Part shown: positions 11,720 to 23,866 of the stretch, piece after piece
Numbering within the stretch: the stretch's first letter is position 1
How the letters are laid out: every line of letters starts with the position of its first letter
DNA from: an uncultured Oscillibacter sp.
Lineage (GTDB): Bacteria; Bacillota; Clostridia; Oscillospirales; Oscillospiraceae
DNA length: 64,000 bases
Assembly: GCA_910587705.1 (NCBI GenBank)
Contig: CAJUMX010000006.1
Location: forward strand, 100,829 to 164,828
Direction of reading: 5' to 3'
Notes under the pieces: model-generated
Databases searched by the model: none
What the model was told of the DNA's origin: nothing
Seen by the model: only the letters and a program-made list of their open reading frames with translations
Translations under genes and position numbers: made by a program

Positions 11720-13237
11720 ATGGTGGTCACGGTACGTTCCCTTGGCTTAAACGGCGTCTCCGGCTACGAGGTCAGCGCCGAGTGCTTTCTCTCCGGCGGC
11801 CTCCCCGCCTTCGACGTGGTGGGCCTACCGGACGCCGCCGTCCGGGAGGCCCGGGAGCGGGTCCGGGCGGCGGTGAAGAACTGCGGGGCCAAGTTCCCCA
11901 TCAGCCGCATCACCGTGAACCTGGCCCCGGCGGGGCAGAAGAAGGCGGGGACCCTCTACGACCTGCCCATCTTCGTGGGCCTCCTGGCGGCAAATGGAGA
12001 CCTCCCCGCGCCCCCGGCGGACGCGGCGTTTGTGGGAGAACTGTCCCTCTCCGGGACCCTGCGGAGCGTGGCGGGGGTTCTCCCCATGGCCCTGGCGGCG
12101 GAGCGGGCGGGAGTGCGGCAGCTCTTCGTCCCGGCGGGCAACGCCGCCGAGGCGACGCTTGCCGGAGGGGTGACGGTGTACGGCGTGGAGGATGTGGAGG
12201 CACTGACGGCCCACCTCCGGGGAGAGAAGCCCCTCTCCCCCGCCCCGGCCTGGACGCCGGGAGAGGACGAGGCGGGCCTTTTGGACCTCCGGGACGTGAT
12301 GGGCCAGGAGAACGTGAAGCGGGCCCTGGAAATCGCCGCCGCCGGGGGGCATAACCTTTTGATGATCGGCTCTCCCGGGGCGGGGAAATCCATGCTGGCA
12401 AAACGCCTGCCCTCCATTCTGCCGGACATGAGCCGGGAGGAGGCCCTGGCGGCCTCCGGTGTGTGGTCCGTGGCGGGTCTGACGGACCCGGCGCATCCCC
12501 TGCTGACCCGCCGCCCCTTCCGCAGTCCCCATCACACCGTCTCCGCCTCCGCCCTCACCGGCGGCGGGCCCGCCATGCGGCCCGGGGAAATCTCCCTGGC
12601 CCACAACGGGGTCCTCTTCCTGGACGAGCTGCCGGAGTTCCGCCGGGACGCTCTGGAGATTCTCCGCCAGCCCCTGGAGGACGGGGAGGTCACCATCTCC
12701 CGGGCTGGGGGCACCCTGCGCCTCCCCGCCCGGTTCCAGCTCATCTGCGCCATGAACCCCTGCCGCTGCGGCTGGCGGGGGCACCCGGACCGGCGGTGCA
12801 CCTGCTCCCAGCGGGACCGGGAGCGGTATGTGGAGAAAATCTCCGGCCCCCTGCTGGACCGGATTGACCTCCATGTAACGGTGCCCTCGGTGGAGTACGA
12901 GGCCATGCGCCGCCGGGAGACCCCGGAGTCCTCGGCGGAGGTGAAGGCCCGGGTGGACGCGGCCCGGGCCATTCAGGCGAAGCGCCTAGCGGGGTCCGGC
13001 GCGGCCTGCAACGCCCAGATTGCCCCGGCCCAGCTGGGGGCCTTCTGCCGGCTGGACGAGGCCGGGGAAAGGCTGATGAAAAGCGCTTTCCAGCGCATGG
13101 GCCTGACGGCCCGGTCTCACGACCGGATTCTCCGGGTGGCCCGGACCATCGCGGATTTGGACGGGGAGGCGGATATCGGAGCGACTCATCTCGCGGAGGC
13201 GATTCAGTATCGAAACACGGACATTTTAAAGGGCTGA
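11720..13237 (+). CDS. comM: YifB/ComM family Mg-chelatase-like AAA+ ATPase
   Basis: A 505-residue protein with the standard three-part layout. An N-terminal ChlI-like domain (residues about 20-140) carries FDVVGLPDAAVREARERVRAA. A Mg-chelatase AAA+ core has Walker A GSPGAGKS near residue 217 and Walker B NGVLFLDELPEF. The C-terminal domain contains RSHDRILRVARTIADLDG. A cysteine set (CRCGWRG, then CTC) sits in the core, as in the family. ComM is a hexameric branch-migration helicase that helps integrate incoming DNA during transformation and recombination; naming by that homology is an inference. It stands alone between the nifJ promoter region and a terminator shared with rpoC. Confidence 0.9.
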   Translation: MVVTVRSLGLNGVSGYEVSAECFLSGGLPAFDVVGLPDAAVREARERVRAAVKNCGAKFPISRITVNLAPAGQKKAGTLYDLPIFVGLLAANGDLPAPPADAAFVGELSLSGTLRSVAGVLPMALAAERAGVRQLFVPAGNAAEATLAGGVTVYGVEDVEALTAHLRGEKPLSPAPAWTPGEDEAGLLDLRDVMGQENVKRALEIAAAGGHNLLMIGSPGAGKSMLAKRLPSILPDMSREEALAASGVWSVAGLTDPAHPLLTRRPFRSPHHTVSASALTGGGPAMRPGEISLAHNGVLFLDELPEFRRDALEILRQPLEDGEVTISRAGGTLRLPARFQLICAMNPCRCGWRGHPDRRCTCSQRDRERYVEKISGPLLDRIDLHVTVPSVEYEAMRRRETPESSAEVKARVDAARAIQAKRLAGSGAACNAQIAPAQLGAFCRLDEAGERLMKSAFQRMGLTARSHDRILRVARTIADLDGEADIGATHLAEAIQYRNTDILKG

Positions 13238-13239
13238 CA

Positions 13240-13273
13240 AAAAGCGGAGGTTCCAAATGGAACCTCCGCTTTT
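13240..13273. terminator. Bidirectional terminator between comM and rpoC
   Basis: A perfect stem of about 15 bp (AGCGGAGGTTCC with its complement, extended by flanking A and T runs) around the loop AAAT. It lies between the convergent stops. Confidence 0.9.
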
Positions 13274-13290
13274 CACTATCCGCCGTTTTT

Positions 13291-17166
<3,876 letters not shown>

Positions 17167-17220
17167 CTTGCGCGTTCCTCCTTCATTGCTCCGGCCCTGC
17201 CGGAATATTCAACGAACGCA

Positions 17221-20200
17221 TCATTCGTCGTCCTCGCCGTCGTCGAAATCGGCGCCGATATCCGCCCCGGCGTCCTCGGGGGCGTCCTCGATGTCATAGC
17301 CGGACTCCTGGAACTCCGCTGCCATGTCCTCGGTGTAGGCGCTGCGGCTGCGCTCGTCGTCCGCATCCATCCGGGCCAGGTTGAAGGTGTCCATGGCGTC
17401 CTCGTCCTCTCGGAGCTCGATGGGATTCCCCTGGGCGTCCAGGACCTGGATGTCCAGGCACAGGGACTGAAGCTCCTTCACCAGGACCTTGAAGGACTCG
17501 GGCACGCCGGGCTGGGGCACGTTGTGGCCCTTGACAATGGCCTCGTAGGTGCGGACGCGGCCCGTCACGTCGTCGGACTTGACCGTCAGAATTTCCTGGA
17601 GGGTATAGGCCGCGCCGTAAGCCTCCAGGGCCCAAACCTCCATCTCGCCGAAGCGCTGGCCGCCAAACTGGGCCTTGCCGCCCAGAGGCTGCTGGGTGAC
17701 CAGGGAGTAGGGGCCGGTGGAGCGGGCGTGAATCTTATCATCCACCAGGTGGTGGAGCTTGAGGAAGTAGACATAGCCCACCGTGACCTTGTTGTCAAAG
17801 GGCTCGCCGGTGCGCCCGTCGTAGAGAACGCTCTTGCCGTCGGGATCCAGCCCCGCCTCGGCCAGCATGGCCTGGATATCCTCTTCCCGAGCACCATCGA
17901 AGATGGGGGTTGCTACCTTATAGCCCAGGGCATGGGCGGCGTAGCCCAGGTGAACCTCCAGCACCTGGCCGATGTTCATACGACTGGGCACGCCCAGGGG
18001 GTTCAGCACAATGTCTAGCGGCGTGCCGTCGGGCAGGAAGGGCATATCCTCCTGGGGAAGGACCCGGGAGACCACGCCCTTGTTGCCGTGGCGGCCGGCC
18101 ATCTTGTCGCCCACCTGGATTTTCCGGCGCTGGGCAATATAGACCCGGACCACCATGTTTACGCCGGGCCCCAGCTCGTCGCCACCCTCCCGGGTAAAGA
18201 CCTTGGTGTCCAGCACAATGCCGCTCTCGCCGTGGGGAACCTTCAAGGAGGTGTCCCGGACTTCCCGGGCCTTCTCGCCGAAGATGGCCCGGAGGAGGCG
18301 CTCCTCGGCGGTGAGGTCCGTCTCGCCCTTGGGGGTGACCTTTCCCACCAGGATGTCCCCGGCCTTGACCTCCGCGCCCACGCGGATGATGCCGTTTTCG
18401 TCCAGGTCCTTCATGGCGTCCTCGCCCACGTTGGGGATGTCCCGGGTGATCTCCTCGGGGCCCAGCTTGGTGTCCCGGGCGTCGATCTCGAACTCCTCAA
18501 TGTGGATGGAGGTATACAGGTCCTCCCGGACCAGGCGCTCGTTCAGAAGAACGGCGTCCTCGTAGTTATAGCCCTCCCAGGTCATGAAGCCCACCAGAAT
18601 GTTCTGGCCCAGGGCGATCTCGCCCTGCTCGGTGGCGGGGCCGTCCGCCAGGACGGTGGGGTCTCTCATCTGGCCGTCGGGGCCGATGCCCCGGCCATGG
18701 ACCCGCTCGCCCACCTCCACAATGGGGCGCTGGTTGATGCAGGTGGTGTGGTTGGAGCGGAGGAACTTAATGAGCTTATAGGTTTTCTTCTCTCCCCGGA
18801 TGGGGGCGGGGTTGCTCTCGGTGCTGTCGTACTGCACGGTGACATGGCGGGCGTCCAGGTCCGTGACCACGCCGTCGCCCTCTGCCAGGACCACGATTTC
18901 GGAGTCGATGCAGATTTTGTGCTCCATGCCGGTGCCCACAATGGGGGCATGGGGCCGCAGCAGGGGCACCGCCTGACGCTGCATGTTTGCGCCCATCAGG
19001 GCCCGGTTGGCGTCGTCGTTGGGGAGGAAGGGAATCATGGCGGTGGCGATGGAGACCATCATCCGGGGGCTGACGTCAATATAGTCCACCATCTCCCGGT
19101 CCACGTCCACGATCTCGTCCCGGTGCCGTCCGGTGATACGGGAATTCACCAGGCAGCCGTTTTCGTCCACAGGCTCGGCGGCCTGGCCGACGATGAAGTT
19201 ATCTTCCTCATCGGCGGTCATATAGGTGATGGCGTCGGCGACTTTGCCGGTTTCCTTGTCCACGGCCCGGTAAGGGGCCTCAATGAAGCCGTATTCGTTG
19301 ATGCGGGCATAGGTGGCCAGATAGGAGATCAGGCCGATGTTGGGACCTTCCGGGGTCTCGATGGGGCACATGCGGCCATAGTGGCTGTAATGCACGTCCC
19401 GGACCTCCATGTTGGCCCGCTCACGGCTCAGGCCGCCGGGGCCCAGGGCGGAGAGGCGGCGCTTATGGGTCAGCTCCGCCAGGGGGTTCGTCTGGTCCAT
19501 AAACTGACTTAAGGGGCTGGAGCCGAAGAACTCCTTGATGGCCGCTGTGACGGGGCGGATGTTGATGAGGCTCTGGGGCGTGACGATATCCATGTCCTGG
19601 ATGGTCATGCGCTCCCGGATGACCCGCTCCATGCGGCTAAAGCCAATGCGGAACTGGTTTTGCAGCAGCTCGCCCACGCAGCGGAGGCGGCGGTTGCCCA
19701 GGTGGTCGATGTCGTCCTTCACGGAGACGCCCCGGGCCAGCCCGTTCATATAGTTGATGGACGTGAGAATGTCGTCTACAATGATGTGCTTGGGGACCAG
19801 CTGGTCCTTGTGGAGGAGAATCTGGTCAATGAGCTCCTCGCCGCTGTACTGGCTCAGCAGCTCCTGGAGGACGCTGAACCGGACCCGCTCCTTGATCTTG
19901 CAGGTCTCGAAGGGGTCGAAGCTCACAAAGCGGCTCATATCGCACATGCCGTTGGAGATCACCCGGAGCGGCGTGCCGTCCACGTCGATGGTCACATCGC
20001 TGACGCCTGCGGCGTCCAGGGTCCGGGCGTCCTCCTTGCTCAGCAGATACCCCTCGTCGAAGAGAATCTCGCCGGTGGCAGGGTCCGCCACGGGATAGAC
20101 CAGCTTCCGCCCCGTGACCCGCTGCCACAAGGAGAGTTTCTTGTTGAACTTATACCGGCCCACTACGGAGAGATCGTACCGCCGGGGGTCGAAGAAGAGC

Positions 20201-20970
20201 CCGTTTACCAGGGTCTCGGAGGCCTCCACCGTGGGAGGCTCACCGGGACGGAGGCGGCGGTAGATTTCCAGCATCGCGTCCTCATAGCTCTTGCAGGGGT
20301 CCTTCTCCAGGGTGGCCACGATGCGGGGGTCGTCTCCGAAACGGTCCAGAATCTCCTGGTCCGTTTTCAGGCCGATGGCCCGGAGGAGACAGGTAACGGG
20401 GATCTTCCGGTTCTTGTCGATGCGGACCCAGAAAAGCTCGTTGGCGTCGGTCTCATACTCCAGCCACGCGCCCCGCTGGGGGATGACCTGGGAAGTGAGG
20501 ATGGGCAGGTCTGTCTTGATGTCCACCTCATACCCATAGTACACGCCGGGAGAGCGGACGATCTGAGAGACCACCACCCGCTCCGCGCCGTTGACGATGA
20601 AGGTGCCGGAGTGGGTCATCAGGGGGAAGTCCCCCATGAAAATCTCCTGCTCCTTGATCTCCTCCGTCTCCTTGTTCCGCAGGCGGACCTTGACCTTGAG
20701 GGGGGCGGCGTAGTTGGCGTCCCGGGCCTTGCACTCCTCCACGTCGTACTTGGGCTTTTCGTCCATTTTGTAGTCGATGAAGGTTAGCTCCAGGTTGCCC
20801 TGGTAGTCGGAAATCGCGCCTACGTCGGCGAAAACCTCCCGGAGGCCGGTGTCCAGGAACTCCTGATAGGAGGTTTTTTGAATCTCCAGGAGATTCGGCA
20901 TGGAGACGACTTCCTCATACCGGGCAAAGTTCTTGCGAAGGGTTTTCCCGTAATACTTGTCTTTGGCCAT
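17221..20970 (-). CDS. rpoB: DNA-directed RNA polymerase subunit beta
   Basis: A 1249-residue subunit that forms the catalytic centre together with beta'. The rifampicin-pocket region reads FFGSSPLSQFMDQTNPLAEL then THKRRLSALGPGGL; the main contact residues (the Asp of FMDQ, the His of THKR, the Ser of LSALG) are wild type, so rifampicin sensitivity is expected. The acidic C-terminal tail (DIGADFDDGEDDE) is notable. The start is taken as the ATG at 20970 because AGAAAGGTG lies about 8 bases upstream; a GTG at 20982 inside that site is less likely. rplJ/rplL do not precede it, unlike in many bacteria; the gene has its own promoter at 21135-21163. Confidence 0.97.
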   Translation of the reverse strand: MAKDKYYGKTLRKNFARYEEVVSMPNLLEIQKTSYQEFLDTGLREVFADVGAISDYQGNLELTFIDYKMDEKPKYDVEECKARDANYAAPLKVKVRLRNKETEEIKEQEIFMGDFPLMTHSGTFIVNGAERVVVSQIVRSPGVYYGYEVDIKTDLPILTSQVIPQRGAWLEYETDANELFWVRIDKNRKIPVTCLLRAIGLKTDQEILDRFGDDPRIVATLEKDPCKSYEDAMLEIYRRLRPGEPPTVEASETLVNGLFFDPRRYDLSVVGRYKFNKKLSLWQRVTGRKLVYPVADPATGEILFDEGYLLSKEDARTLDAAGVSDVTIDVDGTPLRVISNGMCDMSRFVSFDPFETCKIKERVRFSVLQELLSQYSGEELIDQILLHKDQLVPKHIIVDDILTSINYMNGLARGVSVKDDIDHLGNRRLRCVGELLQNQFRIGFSRMERVIRERMTIQDMDIVTPQSLINIRPVTAAIKEFFGSSPLSQFMDQTNPLAELTHKRRLSALGPGGLSRERANMEVRDVHYSHYGRMCPIETPEGPNIGLISYLATYARINEYGFIEAPYRAVDKETGKVADAITYMTADEEDNFIVGQAAEPVDENGCLVNSRITGRHRDEIVDVDREMVDYIDVSPRMMVSIATAMIPFLPNDDANRALMGANMQRQAVPLLRPHAPIVGTGMEHKICIDSEIVVLAEGDGVVTDLDARHVTVQYDSTESNPAPIRGEKKTYKLIKFLRSNHTTCINQRPIVEVGERVHGRGIGPDGQMRDPTVLADGPATEQGEIALGQNILVGFMTWEGYNYEDAVLLNERLVREDLYTSIHIEEFEIDARDTKLGPEEITRDIPNVGEDAMKDLDENGIIRVGAEVKAGDILVGKVTPKGETDLTAEERLLRAIFGEKAREVRDTSLKVPHGESGIVLDTKVFTREGGDELGPGVNMVVRVYIAQRRKIQVGDKMAGRHGNKGVVSRVLPQEDMPFLPDGTPLDIVLNPLGVPSRMNIGQVLEVHLGYAAHALGYKVATPIFDGAREEDIQAMLAEAGLDPDGKSVLYDGRTGEPFDNKVTVGYVYFLKLHHLVDDKIHARSTGPYSLVTQQPLGGKAQFGGQRFGEMEVWALEAYGAAYTLQEILTVKSDDVTGRVRTYEAIVKGHNVPQPGVPESFKVLVKELQSLCLDIQVLDAQGNPIELREDEDAMDTFNLARMDADDERSRSAYTEDMAAEFQESGYDIEDAPEDAGADIGADFDDGEDDE

Positions 20971-21134
20971 CTTCACATTCACCTTTCTGCCGCCGTCGGC
21001 GGCGGGGATCGAGACACGCCGGGCGCTGTTGTTAAAAACCCTTCGCCCTGCTCTTGCATTCTTCTGGGAAATGTGCTATACTCCGATTAAGGTATGGAGC
21101 GGGAGGCTTTCCACCCGCTGTCAATAAGTGCTTT
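20971..21134 (-). promoter_or_regulatory. Leader of the rpoBC transcript
   Basis: About 160 bases of untranslated leader between the predicted start near 21128 and the rpoB start codon. It holds a small hairpin at 21098-21119 (AGCGGG/CCCGCT) and a GC-rich palindrome (GCCGCCGTCGGCGGC) just before the ribosome binding site. I recognise no known ribosomal-protein leader motif. Confidence 0.45.
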
Positions 21135-21163
21135 ATTTTACCACGCCCGTTTCCTTCTGTCAA
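21135..21163 (-). promoter_or_regulatory. Promoter of rpoBC
   Basis: On the minus strand TTGACA (21158-21163) and TAAAAT (21135-21140) are separated by 17 bases, a near-consensus sigma-A promoter. A perfect 11-bp inverted repeat (CGCCCGTTTCC at 21144-21154, complement at 21166-21176) encloses the -35 hexamer. On the plus strand the same repeat is followed by TTTT and could act as a terminator. Confidence 0.85.
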
Positions 21164-21439
21164 GGGGAAACGGGCGTTTTGTGTAAGGTTTTTGGATGCG
21201 ATTTCCCTAAAAAGGCCTGTGGAAAGGATTCCACAGGCCCTTTTCTGCTTGCACCGACTTTCAGCCTCGTCCACACCTGCCACCTTGTGCTGTCTGCCAG
21301 CTTGTTTTGAGGTGGGGGTAGAAAGACGATCCTTTTTGGGTGGTTGGCGGCGGCAGCCAGGAAAATCGAGGAGGGGTTTTCACTGTGTCCGAACTGTGCT
21401 TTTATATTTTAGAGAAATGAACAACAAGAAACAACAATA
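21164..21439. other. Intergenic stretch with one terminator-like hairpin, otherwise unexplained
   Basis: No credible gene in about 275 bp. A strong hairpin at 21209-21244 (GGCCTGTGGAA paired with TTCCACAGGCC, A and T flanks) works as a terminator in either direction. The remainder (21245-21439) contains no clear promoter, ORF with a ribosome binding site, or known RNA. It is host sequence just outside the left attachment site. Confidence 0.5.
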
Positions 21440-21483
21440 AAAACCCTTGGTATGACAGGCTTTCACCTGATACCAAGGGTTTT
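21440..21483 (-). terminator. Original tRNA-Ser terminator, now separated from its tRNA
   Basis: A 14-bp stem (AAAACCCTTGGTAT and complement) with a 16-base loop lies 6 bases left of attL. In minus-strand direction the T run follows the stem. Before integration it would have stood directly after the CCA end of tRNA-Ser(GCT), as expected for its terminator. Confidence 0.75.
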
Positions 21484-21489
21484 ATTGTT

Positions 21490-21512
21490 TGGCGCGGAAG
21501 GAGGGATTTGAA
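21490..21512 (+). repeat. attL, 23-bp direct repeat of the tRNA-Ser 3' end
   Basis: Identical to 29281-29303 and in the same orientation. It begins TGGCGCGGAAGG, i.e. the complement of the CCA end and acceptor stem, and extends through the T arm. Confidence 0.9.
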
Positions 21513-21625
21513 GAGTATGGGTTGATTTTTTGAGAACTTATTTCTTTGGAAAAACTGCGTATTTTTTATTTCTGTTGGCTTTTATATCATCCAAAAATAA
21601 CATATAGAATTTATGCGATTACCAT

Positions 21626-21651
21626 GAATTAGGGTAAAAATTAGGGAAACC
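21626..21651 (+). repeat. Left arm-type repeat pair
   Basis: Two tandem 12-bp units (ATTAGGGTAAAA, then ATTAGGGAAACC). The 26-bp block matches 29211-29236 at 23 of 26 positions in the same orientation. The position just inside attL fits integrase arm-binding sites. Confidence 0.65.
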
Positions 21652-21694
21652 ATAAGGCCACGCTGATTCAAAAAATAGGTGCGTCATGTGAACA

Positions 21695-21727
21695 GGGAGG
21701 GGAAAGAAATTTCCTCTCCCTTTTTTT
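21695..21727 (+). terminator. Terminator near the left end of the element
   Basis: An 11-bp stem with one G-T pair (GGGAGGGGAAA / TTTCCTCTCCC), a 4-base loop and seven T residues. It may shield the element from outside transcription. The remaining sequence from 21513 to 21900 holds only the arm repeats and a second weak hairpin near 21815-21855. Confidence 0.7.
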
Positions 21728-21900
21728 ATTTCTATCCCTATGTCTGCCTCATACAACAATAATCAAAAGCGAAAATCCCTTTGAAAATGTAAATTCACCT
21801 CTTTTGAATATGATGATTCAAGACCGCTGGAGACTTCATCCTCTGGCGGCCTTTTTACATATATGCCCCTACCGAAATTAATAGAAAGGAGGTTTCCCAC

Positions 21901-22056
21901 ATGATTCTGCTCTATATCGTCATGATCTTTCTGGTTGTCTACTTCGACCAGCATGGTCCCTATCTCAATGTTTTTGACGTAGCTCTGATGTCCACCGCCG
22001 CTTTCTTTGTCCTGCTTGCCATTGTTATCCTGATTGCCGCATGGAAGTACAAATAA
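21901..22056 (+). CDS. 51-residue membrane peptide of the integrative element
   Basis: A short gene with an excellent ribosome binding site (AAAGGAGG, 8-9 bases before the ATG). The product has two membrane-spanning stretches, MILLYIVMIFLVVYF and LMSTAAFFVLLAIVILIAAW, joined by a short loop with Asp, Gln and His, and ends in WKYK. I recognise no family. It lies between hairpins and upstream of the SprT-like gene on the same strand. Small two-helix peptides of mobile elements include holin-like and toxin-like proteins, but nothing specific supports either here. Confidence 0.6.
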   Translation: MILLYIVMIFLVVYFDQHGPYLNVFDVALMSTAAFFVLLAIVILIAAWKYK

Positions 22057-22115
22057 AAAAAGCCCTCTATCTAGCCTCCTACAGCAATAGACAAAGGGCA
22101 CCACTCACACTAAAG

Positions 22116-22147
22116 GAGCGGGTAAGATCATTGTATCTTATCTGCTC
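22116..22147 (+). promoter_or_regulatory. Hairpin upstream of the SprT-like gene
   Basis: An inverted repeat (GAGCGGGTAAGAT and ATCTTATCTGCTC, loop CATTGT) ends 15 bases before the AAGGAG site of the next gene. It may be a leader structure or operator; no T run follows. Confidence 0.45.
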
Positions 22148-22177
22148 CTCAAAATCAATATGAAGGAGCAAAATCAC

Positions 22178-22783
22178 ATGAAAGAATTGACCACATATAA
22201 CCGTGTCGCCGGATATCTGAACAAGGTTTTCGATCAGCTGAACGTAGAATTTTTTGAAAGTGCACTTACAAGGCCCACCATTACAATTCAATCTACACCT
22301 AGAATGTACGGCCACTTTTCTTTGCGTGAAGATACATGGCTTTCCAAGCTGGGCGGGACGCATGAATTAAATATCGGAGCCGGAACCCTGGCAAGACCTA
22401 TTGAAGATGTTGCTGCTACCCTGCTTCATGAAATGTGCCATTTGTATTGTTACGAAAATGGGATTAAAGACACCAGCCGGAACTACACCTATCACAACAA
22501 AAGATTTAAAGCAACAGCGGAATCCCACGGACTGGCTGTAACTCACCATGATAAATATGGTTGGTCTATTACCAGCCCTGGTGATGATCTGTTGGACTTC
22601 GTTCTGAGTGCTGGCTTGACCGATATTCTTATTTCCCGAAATGAATACGGCGGAATTTCTGCTACGCCTAAAAAATCCAGTAGCCGAAAATACATTTGCC
22701 CTTGCTGTAGGAACTCTGTCCGAGCAACGAAAGTCGTAAATATCGCTTGCCTGGACTGCCAAATCCCTATGGCGGAAGCCTAA
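22178..22783 (+). CDS. SprT-like zinc-metallopeptidase-domain protein
   Basis: A 201-residue protein of the SprT-like family. The zinc-binding motif is LLHEMCHLY (His84, Glu85, His88), with a further histidine in YHNKRFKATAE. The C-terminus holds a zinc ribbon (YICPCCRNSVRATK and ACLDCQ). SprT-like domains resemble the Spartan protease of DNA-protein crosslink repair, and short versions are common on clostridial mobile elements. The ATG at 22178 is chosen because AAGGAG lies 9 bases upstream; the ATG at 22160 precedes that site. The substrate is unknown; a role in processing DNA-bound protein during transfer is an inference. Confidence 0.82.
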   Translation: MKELTTYNRVAGYLNKVFDQLNVEFFESALTRPTITIQSTPRMYGHFSLREDTWLSKLGGTHELNIGAGTLARPIEDVAATLLHEMCHLYCYENGIKDTSRNYTYHNKRFKATAESHGLAVTHHDKYGWSITSPGDDLLDFVLSAGLTDILISRNEYGGISATPKKSSSRKYICPCCRNSVRATKVVNIACLDCQIPMAEA

Positions 22784-22942
22784 TTTTTAAAAGTGTACAA
22801 TTATCGTTATCAATTTTTTTATTCCCAGATTTTATCCGAGGCGTGGGGGATATACAGATACCACCCCCTCCCCTGAAATAAAACCCTGGAGAAAAAATTA
22901 TGAGAATTGCCAACAAAATTTTTTAAAGGAGGGTGTTGAACC

Positions 22943-23035
22943 ATGGACCCAAGCCTCATGTCTGACGGTGGAATTTTACTTGGCATTTTGTTCCCGTTTT
23001 TTGCGTTTGCCTTGATGCTGTTTTTGCACAGATAA
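22943..23035 (+). CDS. 30-residue hydrophobic peptide
   Basis: A tiny ORF with a strong ribosome binding site (AAAGGAGGG about 10 bases before the ATG). The product begins MDPSLMSDGG, has one hydrophobic helix (ILLGILFPFFAFALMLFL) and ends HR. The size, single helix and the long hairpin that follows (23077-23142) are reminiscent of type I toxin peptides, but I see no antisense promoter. Expression is likely from the ribosome binding site; function is unknown. Confidence 0.5.
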   Translation: MDPSLMSDGGILLGILFPFFAFALMLFLHR

Positions 23036-23076
23036 TGAAATGCGCTCCATAAAAGTACACCTTTAGGAACATAGGA

Positions 23077-23142
23077 AAAGGCCCTGCAAATCATGTCCGT
23101 AAAGTACGAAAATCAGTAAACGGATATGTTCGCAGGACCTTT
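23077..23142 (+). terminator. Long inverted repeat before the serine recombinase gene
   Basis: Arms of 22-23 bases (23077-23099 and 23121-23142) pair with three mismatches and one bulge, and TTTGATTTTT follows. It may end the small-peptide transcript or be a recombinase-related site. Confidence 0.5.
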
Positions 23143-23170
23143 GATTTTTATGAACACAAGGAGGATTTAC

Positions 23171-23776
23171 ATGGACAGTAGGACCTATTACTACGCCAGA
23201 GTTTCCAGCAAGGAGCAGAACCTAGATCGACAGCTTGCCGTATTTGCTTCTCTAGGGGCCTCTGAGCGGGATATTATCACCGACAAGGAATCTGGCAAGG
23301 ATTTAAATAGAAGCGGCTACACAGCCCTTAAAACGGCTATGCTGAGGTCTGGGGATACTTTGGTAGTAAAATCTCTCGACCGACTGAGCAGGAATAAATC
23401 CGATATCAAAAATGAGTTACAATACTTCAAGGATAATGGAATCAGATTGAAAGTTATTGATCTTCCTACAACTATGATGGAACTTCCAGAGGGACAAGCC
23501 TGGGTTTTCGATATGGTCAACAATATTCTGATAGAAGTGCTGGGAACGATAGCAGAGCAAGAGCGTGTTACCATACGCCAGAGACAGCAGGAAGGAATCA
23601 GAACCGCTAAAGCCAAGGGAAAGCATCTTGGACGGCCTGGGCTTGTGATACCTGAAAATTGGAGAGAAATTTATTCGGCCTGGAAGAATAAAGAGATTAC
23701 AGCGAAGATTGCTATGGAGAGGACAGGGTTAAAGCGGACGAGCTTCTATAAGCTGGTGAAGGAGGTGGAGAGATAA
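23171..23776 (+). CDS. Serine recombinase (resolvase/invertase family)
   Basis: A 201-residue small serine recombinase. The catalytic serine is Ser12 in YARVSSKEQN, and the resolvase core continues with GSG-type loop residues (SGKDLNRSGY), LVVKSLDRLSRN and EQERVTIRQRQQEGI (helix E). The C-terminal helix-turn-helix (ITAKIAMERTGLKRTSFYKL) binds DNA. AAGGAGG precedes the ATG at 23171, whereas the upstream in-frame start at 23126 lies in the hairpin region. It could act as resolvase or invertase inside the element. Inverted repeats flank the gene on both sides, but I find no matched pair of recombination sites. Confidence 0.88.
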   Translation: MDSRTYYYARVSSKEQNLDRQLAVFASLGASERDIITDKESGKDLNRSGYTALKTAMLRSGDTLVVKSLDRLSRNKSDIKNELQYFKDNGIRLKVIDLPTTMMELPEGQAWVFDMVNNILIEVLGTIAEQERVTIRQRQQEGIRTAKAKGKHLGRPGLVIPENWREIYSAWKNKEITAKIAMERTGLKRTSFYKLVKEVER

Positions 23777-23782
23777 AAGAAG

Positions 23783-23850
23783 TGCCCCATTAGAGCCGCC
23801 CAGAGATTGAAAAGTGTATTGCAAAATCTGGAACTGGTTCTAATGGGGCA
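23783..23850. repeat. Inverted repeat between convergent genes
   Basis: A 15-base arm (TGCCCCATTAGAGCC) pairs with 23836-23850 with one mismatch, and inner bases also pair. No T run is present. It could be a convergent terminator-like structure or a recombinase site. Confidence 0.45.
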
Positions 23851-23866
23851 GATATAAACCACAGTG

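Noticed and set aside
21054..21082. Plus-strand promoter-like TTGCAT-17-TATACT within the rpoB leader
   Set aside because: No gene or ribosome binding site follows on the plus strand before two terminator hairpins. A short RNA is conceivable, but nothing else supports it.
23077..23850. Inverted repeats flanking the serine recombinase as an invertible segment
   Set aside because: The left and right inverted repeats are unrelated in sequence to each other, so they cannot be a matched recombination pair.
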